DNA of 64,000 nucleotides from SG8-38 sp041576815 (GTDB taxonomy: Bacteria > Myxococcota_A > Polyangia > Polyangiales > Houyiibacteriaceae): NCBI GenBank assembly GCA_041576815.1, contig JBFGKE010000013.1, positions 1-64,000 on the forward strand, read 5' to 3'. Positions within the stretch are counted from its first letter, which is position 1. Each line of letters begins with the position of its first letter. The notes below the pieces were generated by a model. That model was not told the DNA's origin and did no database searches. It worked only from the letters and a program-made list of their open reading frames with translations. The translations under genes and the position numbers were made by a program. This document shows positions 34,705-42,853 of this stretch, in pieces.

Positions 34705-35633
34705 CTAAGCTCGCGGCAATATCGGTCGACCTCGACGACGTGCCCCGCTACGCGGCGATCCACGGGCTGCGCGAGGCGTTGCCGGACGCCACGCATGCCG
34801 TGTACGATCGCTGTGTACGCCGACTGATGGCGTGGCTGGACGACGACTCGATTCGAGCCACCTTCTTCGTCATCGGCGAGGACCTGGCACGTGACGAAAA
34901 TCGGCGCGTCGTGGCGTCGTTGCACGCCGCAGGTCACGAGATCGGTAATCACAGCCATCATCACCACTACGATCTGACACACCGCGATCGAAACGAGATC
35001 GCGCTGGACGTCGAACGGGCCTCGACCGCGATCGAAAAAGCCTGCGGCACCCGGCCGGCCGGATTTCGGGCCCCCGGATACACGGTGAGCGACGCGCTCT
35101 TCGATGCCCTGGCCGCGTCCGACATCTCGTACGATTCGAGCGTGTTCCCGTGCCCGAGCTACTATGCGATCAAAGCGGTCGCACTTGCCGGAATGCGACT
35201 TCGGCGCCGCCGGAGCACGAGCCGGCTAGACACGCCGGCGGTACTGCGCGCTCCGAGGCTGCCCTATCGTGTCGGCCGGCCGTACTGGACCCGCGGCAAC
35301 GGTATCGTCGAGCTGCCGATCGGCGTGACGCGCTTTCAGCTGCCGTATATCGGGACTTCTCTCATCCTCGGAGGGACCCGCCTCGCGGAAGGCCTCACCA
35401 AGCAGATGCTCGGGCGGCCGCTGATCAATCTAGAGCTCCACGGGTTCGACGTGGCCGACGCCTCACAGGACGGGCTCGACGCGCTGGTCCCGCATCGGCT
35501 CGACCTCCGGCGAACGGCGTTCGAAAAGCTGAGCGCGCTTCGCGCCGCAATCCGCGTAATACGCACCGCCGGCTACGAGCTGGTCACGCTGAACGAGGCG
35601 GCGGAGCGGTTTGCGCGGAAGTCCACCCGGTAG
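34701..35633 (+). CDS. Polysaccharide deacetylase family protein (CE4/NodB-like)
   Basis: A 310-residue protein with the NodB-fold motifs: the Asp pair in ISVDLDDV, the metal-binding HEIGNHSHHHH, FRAPGYTVSD and a late LELHGFDV. It would remove acyl groups from a glycan or a lipid-linked sugar. No signal peptide is seen, so a cytoplasmic or membrane-face substrate is likely. It is translationally coupled to the GT2 gene (GTGA at 34701-34704). Its end overlaps the convergent RNase HI gene by 50 bp. Confidence 0.9.
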   Translation: MTKLAAISVDLDDVPRYAAIHGLREALPDATHAVYDRCVRRLMAWLDDDSIRATFFVIGEDLARDENRRVVASLHAAGHEIGNHSHHHHYDLTHRDRNEIALDVERASTAIEKACGTRPAGFRAPGYTVSDALFDALAASDISYDSSVFPCPSYYAIKAVALAGMRLRRRRSTSRLDTPAVLRAPRLPYRVGRPYWTRGNGIVELPIGVTRFQLPYIGTSLILGGTRLAEGLTKQMLGRPLINLELHGFDVADASQDGLDALVPHRLDLRRTAFEKLSALRAAIRVIRTAGYELVTLNEAAERFARKSTR

Positions 35634-36303
35634 AGGCCCTGTTCTGTATCGCGCGGACGGCGAGCTCGTCCGCATGCTCGTTCAAGCGAACGCCCTGGTG
35701 CCCCCGCACGTGAAATAGCTCGACGTCTCCGTGGGCGTCGAGGGCACGACGCACCTCGGCGACGAGGGCTTGGTTCGCGCGCGCTTTCCAGCCTTGCGTG
35801 AGGACGCCTATCGAATATTTGGAATCGGTGTAGAGTCGGAGTGGTCGGCCTAGCTCGCGTGCGAGCTCGATTGCACGCAGGATACCGGTGAGCTCGGCGA
35901 TGTTGTTGGTAGCTTCTCCGATGTACTCGCTGAGCTCGCGGGTCTCATCGTCCCACATCGCGATCACGCCGACCCCGGCGGGCCCCGGGTTTCCGCTACA
36001 AGCGCCGTCGGCGTAGGCGAGCAGCTCATCGGCCTTCGGCCCTTCCGGAGCCGGCGACGCAGGGGTCACCTTGGAGGCGCGAGCACGATTTTGCACCGCT
36101 TCTCCAGGCCCACAAAAGTCGTCGGGCTCGACCTTCGAGTCGGACTCTGAGGGCATCAGATTCGCTGCACTGGCAAAGTAGGCACGCCCATCGTCCCGCT
36201 TGTAGCGGATCTCCACCCGACCGTTTTTCGCGATTGGTGTGCCTCGTTCGTCGCAGCGCGCATACACGTCGGCGTTCCGCAACCGCATTCGGCGCCATGG
36301 CAT
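35584..36303 (-). CDS. rnhA: Ribonuclease HI with an N-terminal extension
   Basis: A 239-residue protein. The C-terminal RNase H domain (about 93-220) has the full acidic set: Asp in AYADGACSGNPGP, Glu in NNIAELTGILRA, Asp in LYTDSKYSIGV and Asp in NEHADELA, with the HVRGHQG loop. It cleaves RNA in RNA-DNA hybrids. The first 90 residues are an extension containing a charged strand region (VEIRYKRDDGRAYFAS) and a disordered linker. It is not the usual hybrid-binding domain that I can recognise. The 3' end overlaps the deacetylase gene. Confidence 0.9.
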   Translation of the reverse strand: MPWRRMRLRNADVYARCDERGTPIAKNGRVEIRYKRDDGRAYFASAANLMPSESDSKVEPDDFCGPGEAVQNRARASKVTPASPAPEGPKADELLAYADGACSGNPGPAGVGVIAMWDDETRELSEYIGEATNNIAELTGILRAIELARELGRPLRLYTDSKYSIGVLTQGWKARANQALVAEVRRALDAHGDVELFHVRGHQGVRLNEHADELAVRAIQNRASTGWTSAQTAPPPRSA

Positions 36304-36360
36304 GCAGCACGCGTTAGCACGAGGGCTTGCTCGGGCAAAAGAAGTTCCTACCCTCGGTCC

Positions 36361-37296
36361 GTGTCTCGCTCTTGGACGATCGCCGGCCTAGTCTCGATTC
36401 TGACGGTTGGCGTGCTCGTCCTTCTCGTGCATCGCGGGCAAACGCTTCAGGCGAGCCAGCTGCTCTGGGAGCTGCCCAGCACCACGCGCGCGGTGCTCCA
36501 CATCGACGCCGACGCCCTCCGTCGCACCGCCGCCGCGAAGACCCTGGTCGATGCCTTCATCGCCGAGGAGCGGCTCACCGAGGTCGAAGCGGTGTGTGGC
36601 CTCGATCCGTTCGCGACGCTCGATGAGGCGACCCTTTGGGTTCGCGGCCCGGAAGAACAGCCCTTTCAGTCGATCGGCCTCATGCTCCGCGGCCGCACCG
36701 TCGACGCCGAGACGCTAGCCGAGTGTCATCGATCGTTGGTCGAGGCGCGCGGGGGATCGACGGTGGTGCTACGAGGGTCGACCGGGCCCTTACTCACGAC
36801 CACCGATCGGCGAAGCGCGGTCGCACTTGTCGGGGACCGCACGATCGTCACGGGGTCCGTGCAAACGGTAGCCGAAGTGATGGCAGTGCAGCGGAGCGGC
36901 GCACCGGCGCTGGCCGAGCGCGCCCGAATCGCGGGCCTTTGGCCGAAGGTGAGCGAGGGCGCGAGCATCGCCGCCGTGTTGGACCCGCCGCCCCACTGGA
37001 AGTCCGCGCTCGAGCGCATCACGACGCTCGAAGACGAAGCGCCGGCTCTTCAAGGCCTCGAGACGATGGCGTTGTCCGTGAAGAGGGGAAGCGCGCAGAC
37101 CGTCGAGGTTTACGTCGAGATCGTGGACGCGGCGCTCGCCGCGAAGAACGTCGCCATCCTTCGAGGATGGGCGGAAGCGCCCCCGCCGTCCGTCGAGCCC
37201 CCTTGGACGGACGTCGTGCGTTCGATGAGGGCGCGTGCAGACGCGAGCACGATCGTCATCACGCTCGACGTCACGAGTCTTTCGGCACCTCGCTAG
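36361..37296 (+). CDS. Membrane-anchored or exported protein of unknown function
   Basis: A 311-residue protein from GTG 36361 with an N-terminal hydrophobic segment (about 5-24, AGLVSILTVGVLVLLV). The rest is alpha/beta without a motif I can name. It contains LPSTTRAVLHIDADALRRT and paired strands like those of DUF3352-type extracytoplasmic proteins. It is divergent from rnhA, and its 3' end overlaps the AI-2E family gene by 26 bp. No function is proposed. Confidence 0.72.
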   Translation: MSRSWTIAGLVSILTVGVLVLLVHRGQTLQASQLLWELPSTTRAVLHIDADALRRTAAAKTLVDAFIAEERLTEVEAVCGLDPFATLDEATLWVRGPEEQPFQSIGLMLRGRTVDAETLAECHRSLVEARGGSTVVLRGSTGPLLTTTDRRSAVALVGDRTIVTGSVQTVAEVMAVQRSGAPALAERARIAGLWPKVSEGASIAAVLDPPPHWKSALERITTLEDEAPALQGLETMALSVKRGSAQTVEVYVEIVDAALAAKNVAILRGWAEAPPPSVEPPWTDVVRSMRARADASTIVITLDVTSLSAPR

Positions 37297-38404
37297 CGGC
37301 CTCGCTTTCGGTCGTCGCCCCGGCGAAAAGCGCCGACCGCCTGTAGCGCGCGTCGATGCGCTGGAACAGGATCTTGAGGACGGCAGCGGCCGGCACCGCG
37401 AGCAAGACGCCAGTGAACCCGAGGAGCTCGGCTCCGACCAGCAGCGCGAACAAGACTGCGATCGGCGAGATGCCGACAGTGTCGCCCATGATCTTCGGCG
37501 TGACCACGAAGCCCTCGAGCCCCTGAATCACCGCGTGGACCCCGAGCACCCAAACCACCTGGGTCCAGCCCTGCCAATCGAGCAGCGTCATCAGAAGCGC
37601 AGCCGCGAGAGCGAGCGTGCTCCCGACGTACGGAATGAACGAAAGAAAGCCGGCCATGATCCCGATCGGAAGGGCCAGCGGAACCCCGATCGCCCCATAG
37701 CCGACCGAGTACAGTACCGCGAGGATTGCCATGACGGTGAACTGTCCGCGAAAGAACTGACCGAGAACCGCGTCGACCTCGCGGAAGAAGCTGTAGGTTT
37801 CGCCACGATGGCGTGGCGGCACCAAGTCGGCGAGGCGTGCGACGATCAGGTCGAAGTCATAGAGCAGATAGAACGCGAAGACCGGCACCATCAGAGCAGC
37901 GACGAGGCTTGCGACCGCCGAGGCGGTGCCACCGAGCAGCGATTTCAGAAGGACGGTGGCGGGCGTATAGCTCTTGGCGAGGACCGACTGCAGATCGAGA
38001 TGCGCCGCCTCGAAGGCTTCACGGACCGACTTCGGCAGCTCAAGCCCATACTCGGCGAGGATGGGCTCCCATTCGGCGCGAGCTCGGGCGACCAGGCTCG
38101 GGAGACGACCCACGAAGCTCGCCACTTCCTCGTACACGAGCGGCACGATCACGAAAAACCCGACTGCCGTGACGATGAAGACACCGGTCAAGAGCAGCGC
38201 GATGCCGATGGCACGCGCGATCCGCCTACCGCGCAAAAGACGGCTCGCCTCGATGCGGTCGACGAGAGGGTCGAGCATGTAGGCGATCAGGAAGGCGAAG
38301 AAGACCGGTCCCAGCACGCCGCGGAGCGTGAAGACCAGCCAAGCAAGGGCGGCCGCGAGCCCGAGCCAAAGGAACCATTGTGGCATTCGGTCACGCTCGG
38401 ACAT
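37271..38404 (-). CDS. AI-2E/PerM family membrane protein
   Basis: A 377-residue polytopic protein of the AI-2E family transporter group (UPF0118/PerM). It has about eight hydrophobic segments, an amphipathic middle region (residues 110-160) and the typical YVGSTLALAAALLM and VVTPKIMGDTVGISPIAVLF stretches. Members include proposed autoinducer-2 exporters and sodium/proton antiporters, so the substrate cannot be stated. It lies 21 bp downstream of the RNase HII-like gene on the same strand. Confidence 0.92.
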   Translation of the reverse strand: MSERDRMPQWFLWLGLAAALAWLVFTLRGVLGPVFFAFLIAYMLDPLVDRIEASRLLRGRRIARAIGIALLLTGVFIVTAVGFFVIVPLVYEEVASFVGRLPSLVARARAEWEPILAEYGLELPKSVREAFEAAHLDLQSVLAKSYTPATVLLKSLLGGTASAVASLVAALMVPVFAFYLLYDFDLIVARLADLVPPRHRGETYSFFREVDAVLGQFFRGQFTVMAILAVLYSVGYGAIGVPLALPIGIMAGFLSFIPYVGSTLALAAALLMTLLDWQGWTQVVWVLGVHAVIQGLEGFVVTPKIMGDTVGISPIAVLFALLVGAELLGFTGVLLAVPAAAVLKILFQRIDARYRRSALFAGATTESEAASEVPKDS

Positions 38405-38425
38405 TGCTGCCTCGCACCACGAGTC

Positions 38426-39349
38426 TCATGCCTGCCGCCTGAAGCAATCGGTCGCGATGCCGAGTCGGCGCCGCGAGGGACGGGTCGCTTCGATGAAGCG
38501 GGTCGTGACTGGATCATGGTAGCCACTGGCGAGCTCGATCGTCGGATCCGTCCGTCGGTAGAATTCACCAATGCGACGCATGCAGACCTCGCGAACGTAT
38601 TTCCCCACGATCGAAGCGAGCGCCACCGGCAGATGGCGAGCGTCCGCATCGACCTCAAAGCGGAGCTCACCGATGCCTTCGATCGCGTATCGGCGAGTAC
38701 CCCGGCGTGCGGCCAGCGGCTCGACCCGTTGCGGCTCGAACCCGTTCAGCCGGGACGAGTAGTCGCGAATACCACCGACCATGCCGCACACGACGAGAAG
38801 CGGTGCCCGCCGGCGCCGGGAGACCGACGCGATCAAGTCCTCGAAGAGCTCGAGATCGACGGCAAGCTTGTTGGCCCCCGCGGCGCGCCGCATATTGAGC
38901 AGGCCGGCACACGCGATCCGGCTTTGCACCTCGAGGATGCGCAGTCGGGACCGGCCGACGAGCCCCTCGAGGAGCGCGCGGCCAGCGGTGGCGTCTCCGC
39001 CAAACGCGGGAAGCGAAAGGTCGACCCCCCAGCACTGGGCGGCGGTGGGCGCATCCGGGCAACCCGCGCGAAGGAGGCGCCTGGCGCTCGGGGCCACCTG
39101 CGCCAGAAGCGCCTCCGAGGTGGTCGGCGCGTCGCCGCGATCGCGCGCGACGAGGGCAAGCGCGATCGACTCGATGAACGCCATGCGGCCGAAGCCGCCC
39201 GTCTCCTTGCTGTCGGTCAGGCCGAGCGCGAGCCCGCGGCGGCAGAGGGCGGCACGGGCATACCGAGGGGTCTCCAAGGTGACCGCTGTAGCCACGAGGG
39301 GCCCTAGGCGGGGCCCGAGCCCGTTCTCGTCGACCCCCATCACGAGCAT
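38426..39349 (-). CDS. RNase HII-like protein with altered catalytic motifs
   Basis: A 307-residue protein. The N-terminus MGVDENGLGPRLGPLVATAV corresponds to the DEAGRGPxxGPV motif of RNase HII, followed by TDSKETGGFGRMAF. Late ASIVGKYVREVCMRRIGEF matches the ASIxAKxxRD helix, but Asp is replaced by Glu. The stretch where the third Asp (LVDGN) is expected reads LLVVCGMVGG. Activity of the canonical kind is therefore uncertain. The length is well above the roughly 200 residues of RNase HII, with an insert in the middle. ATG 39349 or 39340 may start it. It is divergent from the 39478 gene across an AT-rich, palindrome-containing gap. Confidence 0.8.
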   Translation of the reverse strand: MLVMGVDENGLGPRLGPLVATAVTLETPRYARAALCRRGLALGLTDSKETGGFGRMAFIESIALALVARDRGDAPTTSEALLAQVAPSARRLLRAGCPDAPTAAQCWGVDLSLPAFGGDATAGRALLEGLVGRSRLRILEVQSRIACAGLLNMRRAAGANKLAVDLELFEDLIASVSRRRRAPLLVVCGMVGGIRDYSSRLNGFEPQRVEPLAARRGTRRYAIEGIGELRFEVDADARHLPVALASIVGKYVREVCMRRIGEFYRRTDPTIELASGYHDPVTTRFIEATRPSRRRLGIATDCFRRQA

Positions 39350-39394
39350 GCCCCCGGACTTACCACGAGGCGGCGGGGCTGCACCACCGCGGGC

Positions 39395-39439
39395 GGTTTG
39401 GCCGAATGGCCAAACCACGGTAATATTATGATATTGTGG
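39395..39439. promoter_or_regulatory. Adjacent inverted repeats and AT-rich promoter region between divergent genes
   Basis: A perfect 9-bp inverted repeat (GGTTTGGCC at 39395-39403, GGCCAAACC at 39408-39416) has a 4-base GAAT centre. It is followed by an AT-rich imperfect inverted repeat, ACCAC-ggt-AATAT / ATATT-GTGGT, at 39413-39439. TATGAT at 39427-39432 is a plausible -10 for the rightward gene. The arrangement suggests a repressor or activator site. Confidence 0.5.
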
Positions 39440-39477
39440 TAGCCTCGAAACACGCTGGCGCTGGGGACGGGGAACGG

Positions 39478-40242
39478 ATGGAAAGCGAAACCCAGATCGG
39501 CCGCATGGTGCGTGAGGCGATCGAAACGGTCGCAACGCCAGAGGTGCGAGTCCAGATCCTGCACCGCGCACTCCACATGGCGCGCGAGCACGAGATCCCT
39601 GCAGCCGGCGAGCGCATGCATCGATTCGTCGACAAGCACTTGCGCACCGCGATGGCGTTCTATCTCGGCAACGAGGCGGCCGAGGCGGTCATGCAGAATC
39701 TCGAGCCGATGCTGACGATGGCCGAGAAGGTCAGCACGCCACCGCACGAAGGTCGGCGCCGCGAAGAGACGCGACGTCTCAGCCGCGAGCGAGCGGCCTC
39801 CGGCGTCACGCTCAGAGATCCGCTCGACGATGGGGACACCTCGAAGTACCCGACGGTGCAACCGCTCGGCTCGGCGCTGCCCATGGTGTTCGTCGCTACC
39901 AAGAGTCGAAAGCGATGTGAGGAAATCGCGAAGCACGTCGGCGATGCGGCGGCCGTCCAACAAATCGAAGACGTCGTCGCATTCCTCGACAATCTCAAAG
40001 CCACCGCATCGCTCAGCCCGATGGTGGTGATCGACTGCGTAGAAGCTTCGGTGCAGCCTTCGACGATTGCGACGCTGGCGCACGAGCTTCCGAAGAACTC
40101 AGCCGTCCTCGTGTGGGGTGCGACCGAGCATCATCGCGATCTCACGGATTTAGCGGGTCGCGACCGCGGCTGGCTGCGGTGCGACGCCGAGGCTGCGACG
40201 AGCGACGTCGCGGCGCTGATCCACATGCTCCTCGGTAAGTAA
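39478..40242 (+). CDS. Uncharacterised protein with a receiver-like C-terminal domain
   Basis: A 254-residue protein. Residues 1-95 are helical (IGRMVREAIETVATPEVRVQ). A charged linker follows, and about residues 130-254 resemble a CheY-like fold: MVFVATKSRKRCEEIAKHVG, VVAFLDNLK, then MVVIDCVEASVQPSTIATLA and SAVLVWGATEHHRDL. The usual acidic pocket and Lys are not evident, so it looks like a pseudo-receiver. GGGGA upstream sets ATG 39478, although GTG 39436 is in frame. Its 3' end overlaps the convergent endopeptidase gene by 93 bp. Confidence 0.75.
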   Translation: MESETQIGRMVREAIETVATPEVRVQILHRALHMAREHEIPAAGERMHRFVDKHLRTAMAFYLGNEAAEAVMQNLEPMLTMAEKVSTPPHEGRRREETRRLSRERAASGVTLRDPLDDGDTSKYPTVQPLGSALPMVFVATKSRKRCEEIAKHVGDAAAVQQIEDVVAFLDNLKATASLSPMVVIDCVEASVQPSTIATLAHELPKNSAVLVWGATEHHRDLTDLAGRDRGWLRCDAEAATSDVAALIHMLLGK

Positions 40243-41037
40243 CCACCGGACCAGGTGAGGGTCGCTCGCGGCGGTGCTCGCACGGGTTTCGTCCTTGCGC
40301 GCCGTGTCGCTCAACCAAGGCCAGTATGGCGGCTGCTCCCTGCAGCCGAGACTGCGCTCGCTTTCGCTGCACCCCACGCGTAGATGGAAATGGTCGTCGT
40401 GCGCGTCGCCGTGCCCCGGCTGGTGAAGGATCCACGTCGCTCGCGCGACGGCTCGTGGAGAGGGCTCGTGCCGGGCAGCGTATCGGAGCAGGCGTGCCTT
40501 CAGCTCGTTGGAGCAAAACAGCCATTTCACCCTTGCACGCGGATCCATCACCAGCGTTCGGACGAGATACCAGTTCCGCGCCTCGTCGAACCGGAACACG
40601 CGGTCGCGAAGCATCGCAAAGCCGAAGCGGTCGAAGCGAAGCCAAGCTGGGCTCTCGGTGGTGAGGCCCGCGGCGTCCCGCGTGAAGAAGAGGAGGTCGG
40701 CATCGCGCCCCGCCCTGTGGGTTCGATGCCGCGCGTGTGCACCACCGCGCGGGCTCGAAAGATCACCCACGCGAAGCGGGTGCCCTCCGGGGAACGCGGC
40801 CGCGACCTCTTGCGACGCCCGCTCGATCGCACCGATGAGCGTGGTGGTCCCGTAGCGCGTGCCCTCCCCGGGCCGCAGCCGCCGATAGCCTCGCCCGCGA
40901 TCCGCCAGCGGGATGGCATCGCGAAGGTAGCCTCGATCGACGGTCCCGACCGAGACGGTCTGCCCGGCTGGAAGAGGCTCGGTCACGCAAGAGGCGACCG
41001 TCAAAGCCGCGAGCAGCACGGTGAAGAATCCAACCAT
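40150..41037 (-). CDS. Penicillin-insensitive murein endopeptidase (MepA/M74 family), lipoprotein
   Basis: A 295-residue protein with a lipoprotein signal (lipobox LTVASC). The peptidase domain has GGAHARHRTHRAGRDADLLF, containing the zinc-binding His and Asp, and HDDHFHLRVGC with the HxH pair, matching the LAS/MepA group. It would cut D-Ala-DAP cross-links in peptidoglycan from the outer-membrane side. About 60 residues follow the catalytic part and overlap the neighbouring gene. The short divergent gap to the TPR gene holds its promoter. Confidence 0.9.
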   Translation of the reverse strand: MVGFFTVLLAALTVASCVTEPLPAGQTVSVGTVDRGYLRDAIPLADRGRGYRRLRPGEGTRYGTTTLIGAIERASQEVAAAFPGGHPLRVGDLSSPRGGAHARHRTHRAGRDADLLFFTRDAAGLTTESPAWLRFDRFGFAMLRDRVFRFDEARNWYLVRTLVMDPRARVKWLFCSNELKARLLRYAARHEPSPRAVARATWILHQPGHGDAHDDHFHLRVGCSESERSLGCREQPPYWPWLSDTARKDETRASTAASDPHLVRWLLTEEHVDQRRDVARRSLGVAPQPAAVATR

Positions 41038-41066
41038 TCCCGGTTAATGATAGCGCACGCTTCCGC

Positions 41067-41098
41067 TTGACGTGCCAAACCGGCCACGTAACGTTTGG
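41067..41098 (+). promoter_or_regulatory. Promoter with inverted repeat upstream of the TPR gene
   Basis: TTGACG (41067-41072) and TAACGT (41089-41094) are spaced by 16. CCAAAC (41075-41080) and GTTTGG (41093-41098) form an inverted repeat across the promoter. The sequence GCCAAACC is shared with the palindrome at 39395-39416. Confidence 0.4.
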
Positions 41099-41108
41099 AA
41101 TTGACCCC

Positions 41109-42143
41109 ATGTCCGAGCAGAACGAAGGATTCATGGACCGGCTCAGCGCGCACCTCGACCGCGGCTGGGAGCTGGTCACGCAAGGCGACCTGAACGGCGC
41201 GATGGCCTCCGCGGAGCAGACCCTCGAGCTCGACGGCGATTCGCCCGACGCGCACAATCTGATCGGATACATCCACGCGGCCAACGGAAACCTCGACATG
41301 GCGCTCGAGCACTATCGCCAGGCGATCGAGCTCGACGAGCACTACCTCGAAGCCATGCTCAATGCGGCGGAGCTGCTGATTCACCCGCTGGGCAGCTTTG
41401 GAGAAGCCATTCGGGTGCTCGACCAGGCGCTCGAGAGCTGCCAAACGGCGGACGAAATCGCCGATGCGTCGGTGTTGAAGGTCGACGCTTTGCTCCAACA
41501 GGGCGACCGCGCCGCTGCCGCGGAGCTTCTCGTCGGGCTCCCGGAGGGCCCGTTCGAAAACCAGCAGCTCGACTTTCTAATCGGCCGGGCACACTTCGAG
41601 CTAGACCAGACCGATGCGGCGGCGGTGCTGATCGAGCGTGCCGCAGCGCGCCCGGACGCACCGGCGGACGCGATCTACTATCTCGGCTTGTTGAGAGATC
41701 GACAGGGGCGCGGCCCAGAGGCTGCACTGGCTTTCTTGAAAACGCGCCAACTCGACGGTGCGCTACCGAATCCGCCCTGGTCGCCTTCGCACGCCCGGTT
41801 CGAGAAGGTGGTGCAGGCCGCGCTACGCAAACTCCCCGACGCGCTCACGCGCAGGCTCGAAGGCAACCTCATCATGGTCACCGACCTGCCAGGGGTGGAG
41901 GTCGTCGCCGAGGGCGTGGATCCGCGCACCCCTCTGCTGCTCGACGAAATGGCCACCTCGCCCGGTGAAGAGCAGCAGCGCAGGTTGTTCGTGTACCAGC
42001 GCAACATCGAACGTTTGATCCGCCACCCGCTCGAGCTCGAAGACGACGTGCGCGAAATCCTGAGTCGCGAGCTCGAAGCGCATTTCAACCGGCCTAGCGG
42101 CGCGCCCTCGGCGACGAAGTTTTCGTCTCAGCGTCCGGGCTGA
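41109..42143 (+). CDS. TPR protein with a C-terminal degenerate zincin-like domain
   Basis: A roughly 344-residue protein. TPR units occupy residues 10-215 (RGWELVTQGDLNGAMASAEQ, then GYIHAANGNLDMALEHYRQA). The C-terminal part, from FEKVVQAALRKLPDALTRRL to RELEAHF, follows the layout of the minimal MMP-like zincin family PF06262: an F..lv..AL..lP start, a central variable loop, LFVYQRNIERL and a final helix. Where that family has HExxH this protein has RELEAH, so metal binding and catalysis should be lost. ATG 41109 is used; ATG 41133 with GAAGGA upstream is possible. Confidence 0.85.
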   Translation: MSEQNEGFMDRLSAHLDRGWELVTQGDLNGAMASAEQTLELDGDSPDAHNLIGYIHAANGNLDMALEHYRQAIELDEHYLEAMLNAAELLIHPLGSFGEAIRVLDQALESCQTADEIADASVLKVDALLQQGDRAAAAELLVGLPEGPFENQQLDFLIGRAHFELDQTDAAAVLIERAAARPDAPADAIYYLGLLRDRQGRGPEAALAFLKTRQLDGALPNPPWSPSHARFEKVVQAALRKLPDALTRRLEGNLIMVTDLPGVEVVAEGVDPRTPLLLDEMATSPGEEQQRRLFVYQRNIERLIRHPLELEDDVREILSRELEAHFNRPSGAPSATKFSSQRPG

Positions 42144-42853
42144 AGCGCAGCGTCAGCCCCTCCGAGCTCTGCCCACACTCCCGCCATGTCTGCGATCACC
42201 GGGGCGGTGAGGTCGACCACGTCCGTCCCGGACTTGGAGGGAAAGCGCACGCGGACGCAGTGGAGCATCACGCGCCGCGCCGTGACGACCCGCCCGTCGG
42301 GCAAGACTTTGCGCGCCTCTCCGCCGTAGAGACGGTCGCCGAAGAGCGGCATGCCGGCCCGGGCCGCGTGCACGCGGAGCTGGTGCGTGCGGCCGGTCGC
42401 GGGTCGGAGACGAAGCAAGTTGCCGTGAGCGGCCTTCGCGGCGACCTCGTACCGCGTTCGTGCAGCGCGCTCCCCCCGTCCCGTGCCCGCCACCCGACGC
42501 TTCCGGTCGTGGGGATCGATCGCGATCGGCCAGCTCCATTCGCCGGTCGAGGCCTCTGGGGTGTGCACCGTGATGCCGAGATAGAGACGCTCGTAGGCGC
42601 CCGCACGCCGCGCGTCGAGCAACCGACGGTTGGCTTCCCGACTGAGCGCAAAGGTCACGAGGCCGCTCACCTGTGCATCGAGCCGCGACGTGGCGTGCGG
42701 GCGAAGAACGGGGAAAGAATTGGAAACCCAACGGACCAGCGAAGGCTCCGTGGTGGTTGGCGCCGTCGTGGGAAGTCCGGGTGGCTTGCTCACGACCAAG
42801 AGCTCCTCGTCGCGATGGATCACCTCGGGTTCGACGGGCTCTCGCTCACGCAC
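42128..42853 (-). CDS. RluA family pseudouridine synthase
   Basis: A roughly 241-residue enzyme converting uridine to pseudouridine in rRNA or tRNA. IHRDEELLVVSKPPGLPT opens the catalytic domain. The catalytic Asp is in TSRLDAQVSGLVTF, and RPATGRTHQLRVHAARAGMP is the late family motif. No S4 domain is present. The start is GTG 42853, overlapping the end of the RPH-like gene by 8 bp; ATG codons at 42877-42907 are alternatives. The target site is unknown. Confidence 0.9.
   Translation of the reverse strand: MREREPVEPEVIHRDEELLVVSKPPGLPTTAPTTTEPSLVRWVSNSFPVLRPHATSRLDAQVSGLVTFALSREANRRLLDARRAGAYERLYLGITVHTPEASTGEWSWPIAIDPHDRKRRVAGTGRGERAARTRYEVAAKAAHGNLLRLRPATGRTHQLRVHAARAGMPLFGDRLYGGEARKVLPDGRVVTARRVMLHCVRVRFPSKSGTDVVDLTAPVIADMAGVWAELGGADAALQPGR

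Noticed and set aside
37235..39307. A 690-codon rightward open frame
   Set aside because: It is antisense to the AI-2E family gene and the RNase HII-like gene, is rich in Arg/Glu/His/Gln typical of shadow frames in GC-rich DNA, and has no recognisable domain.
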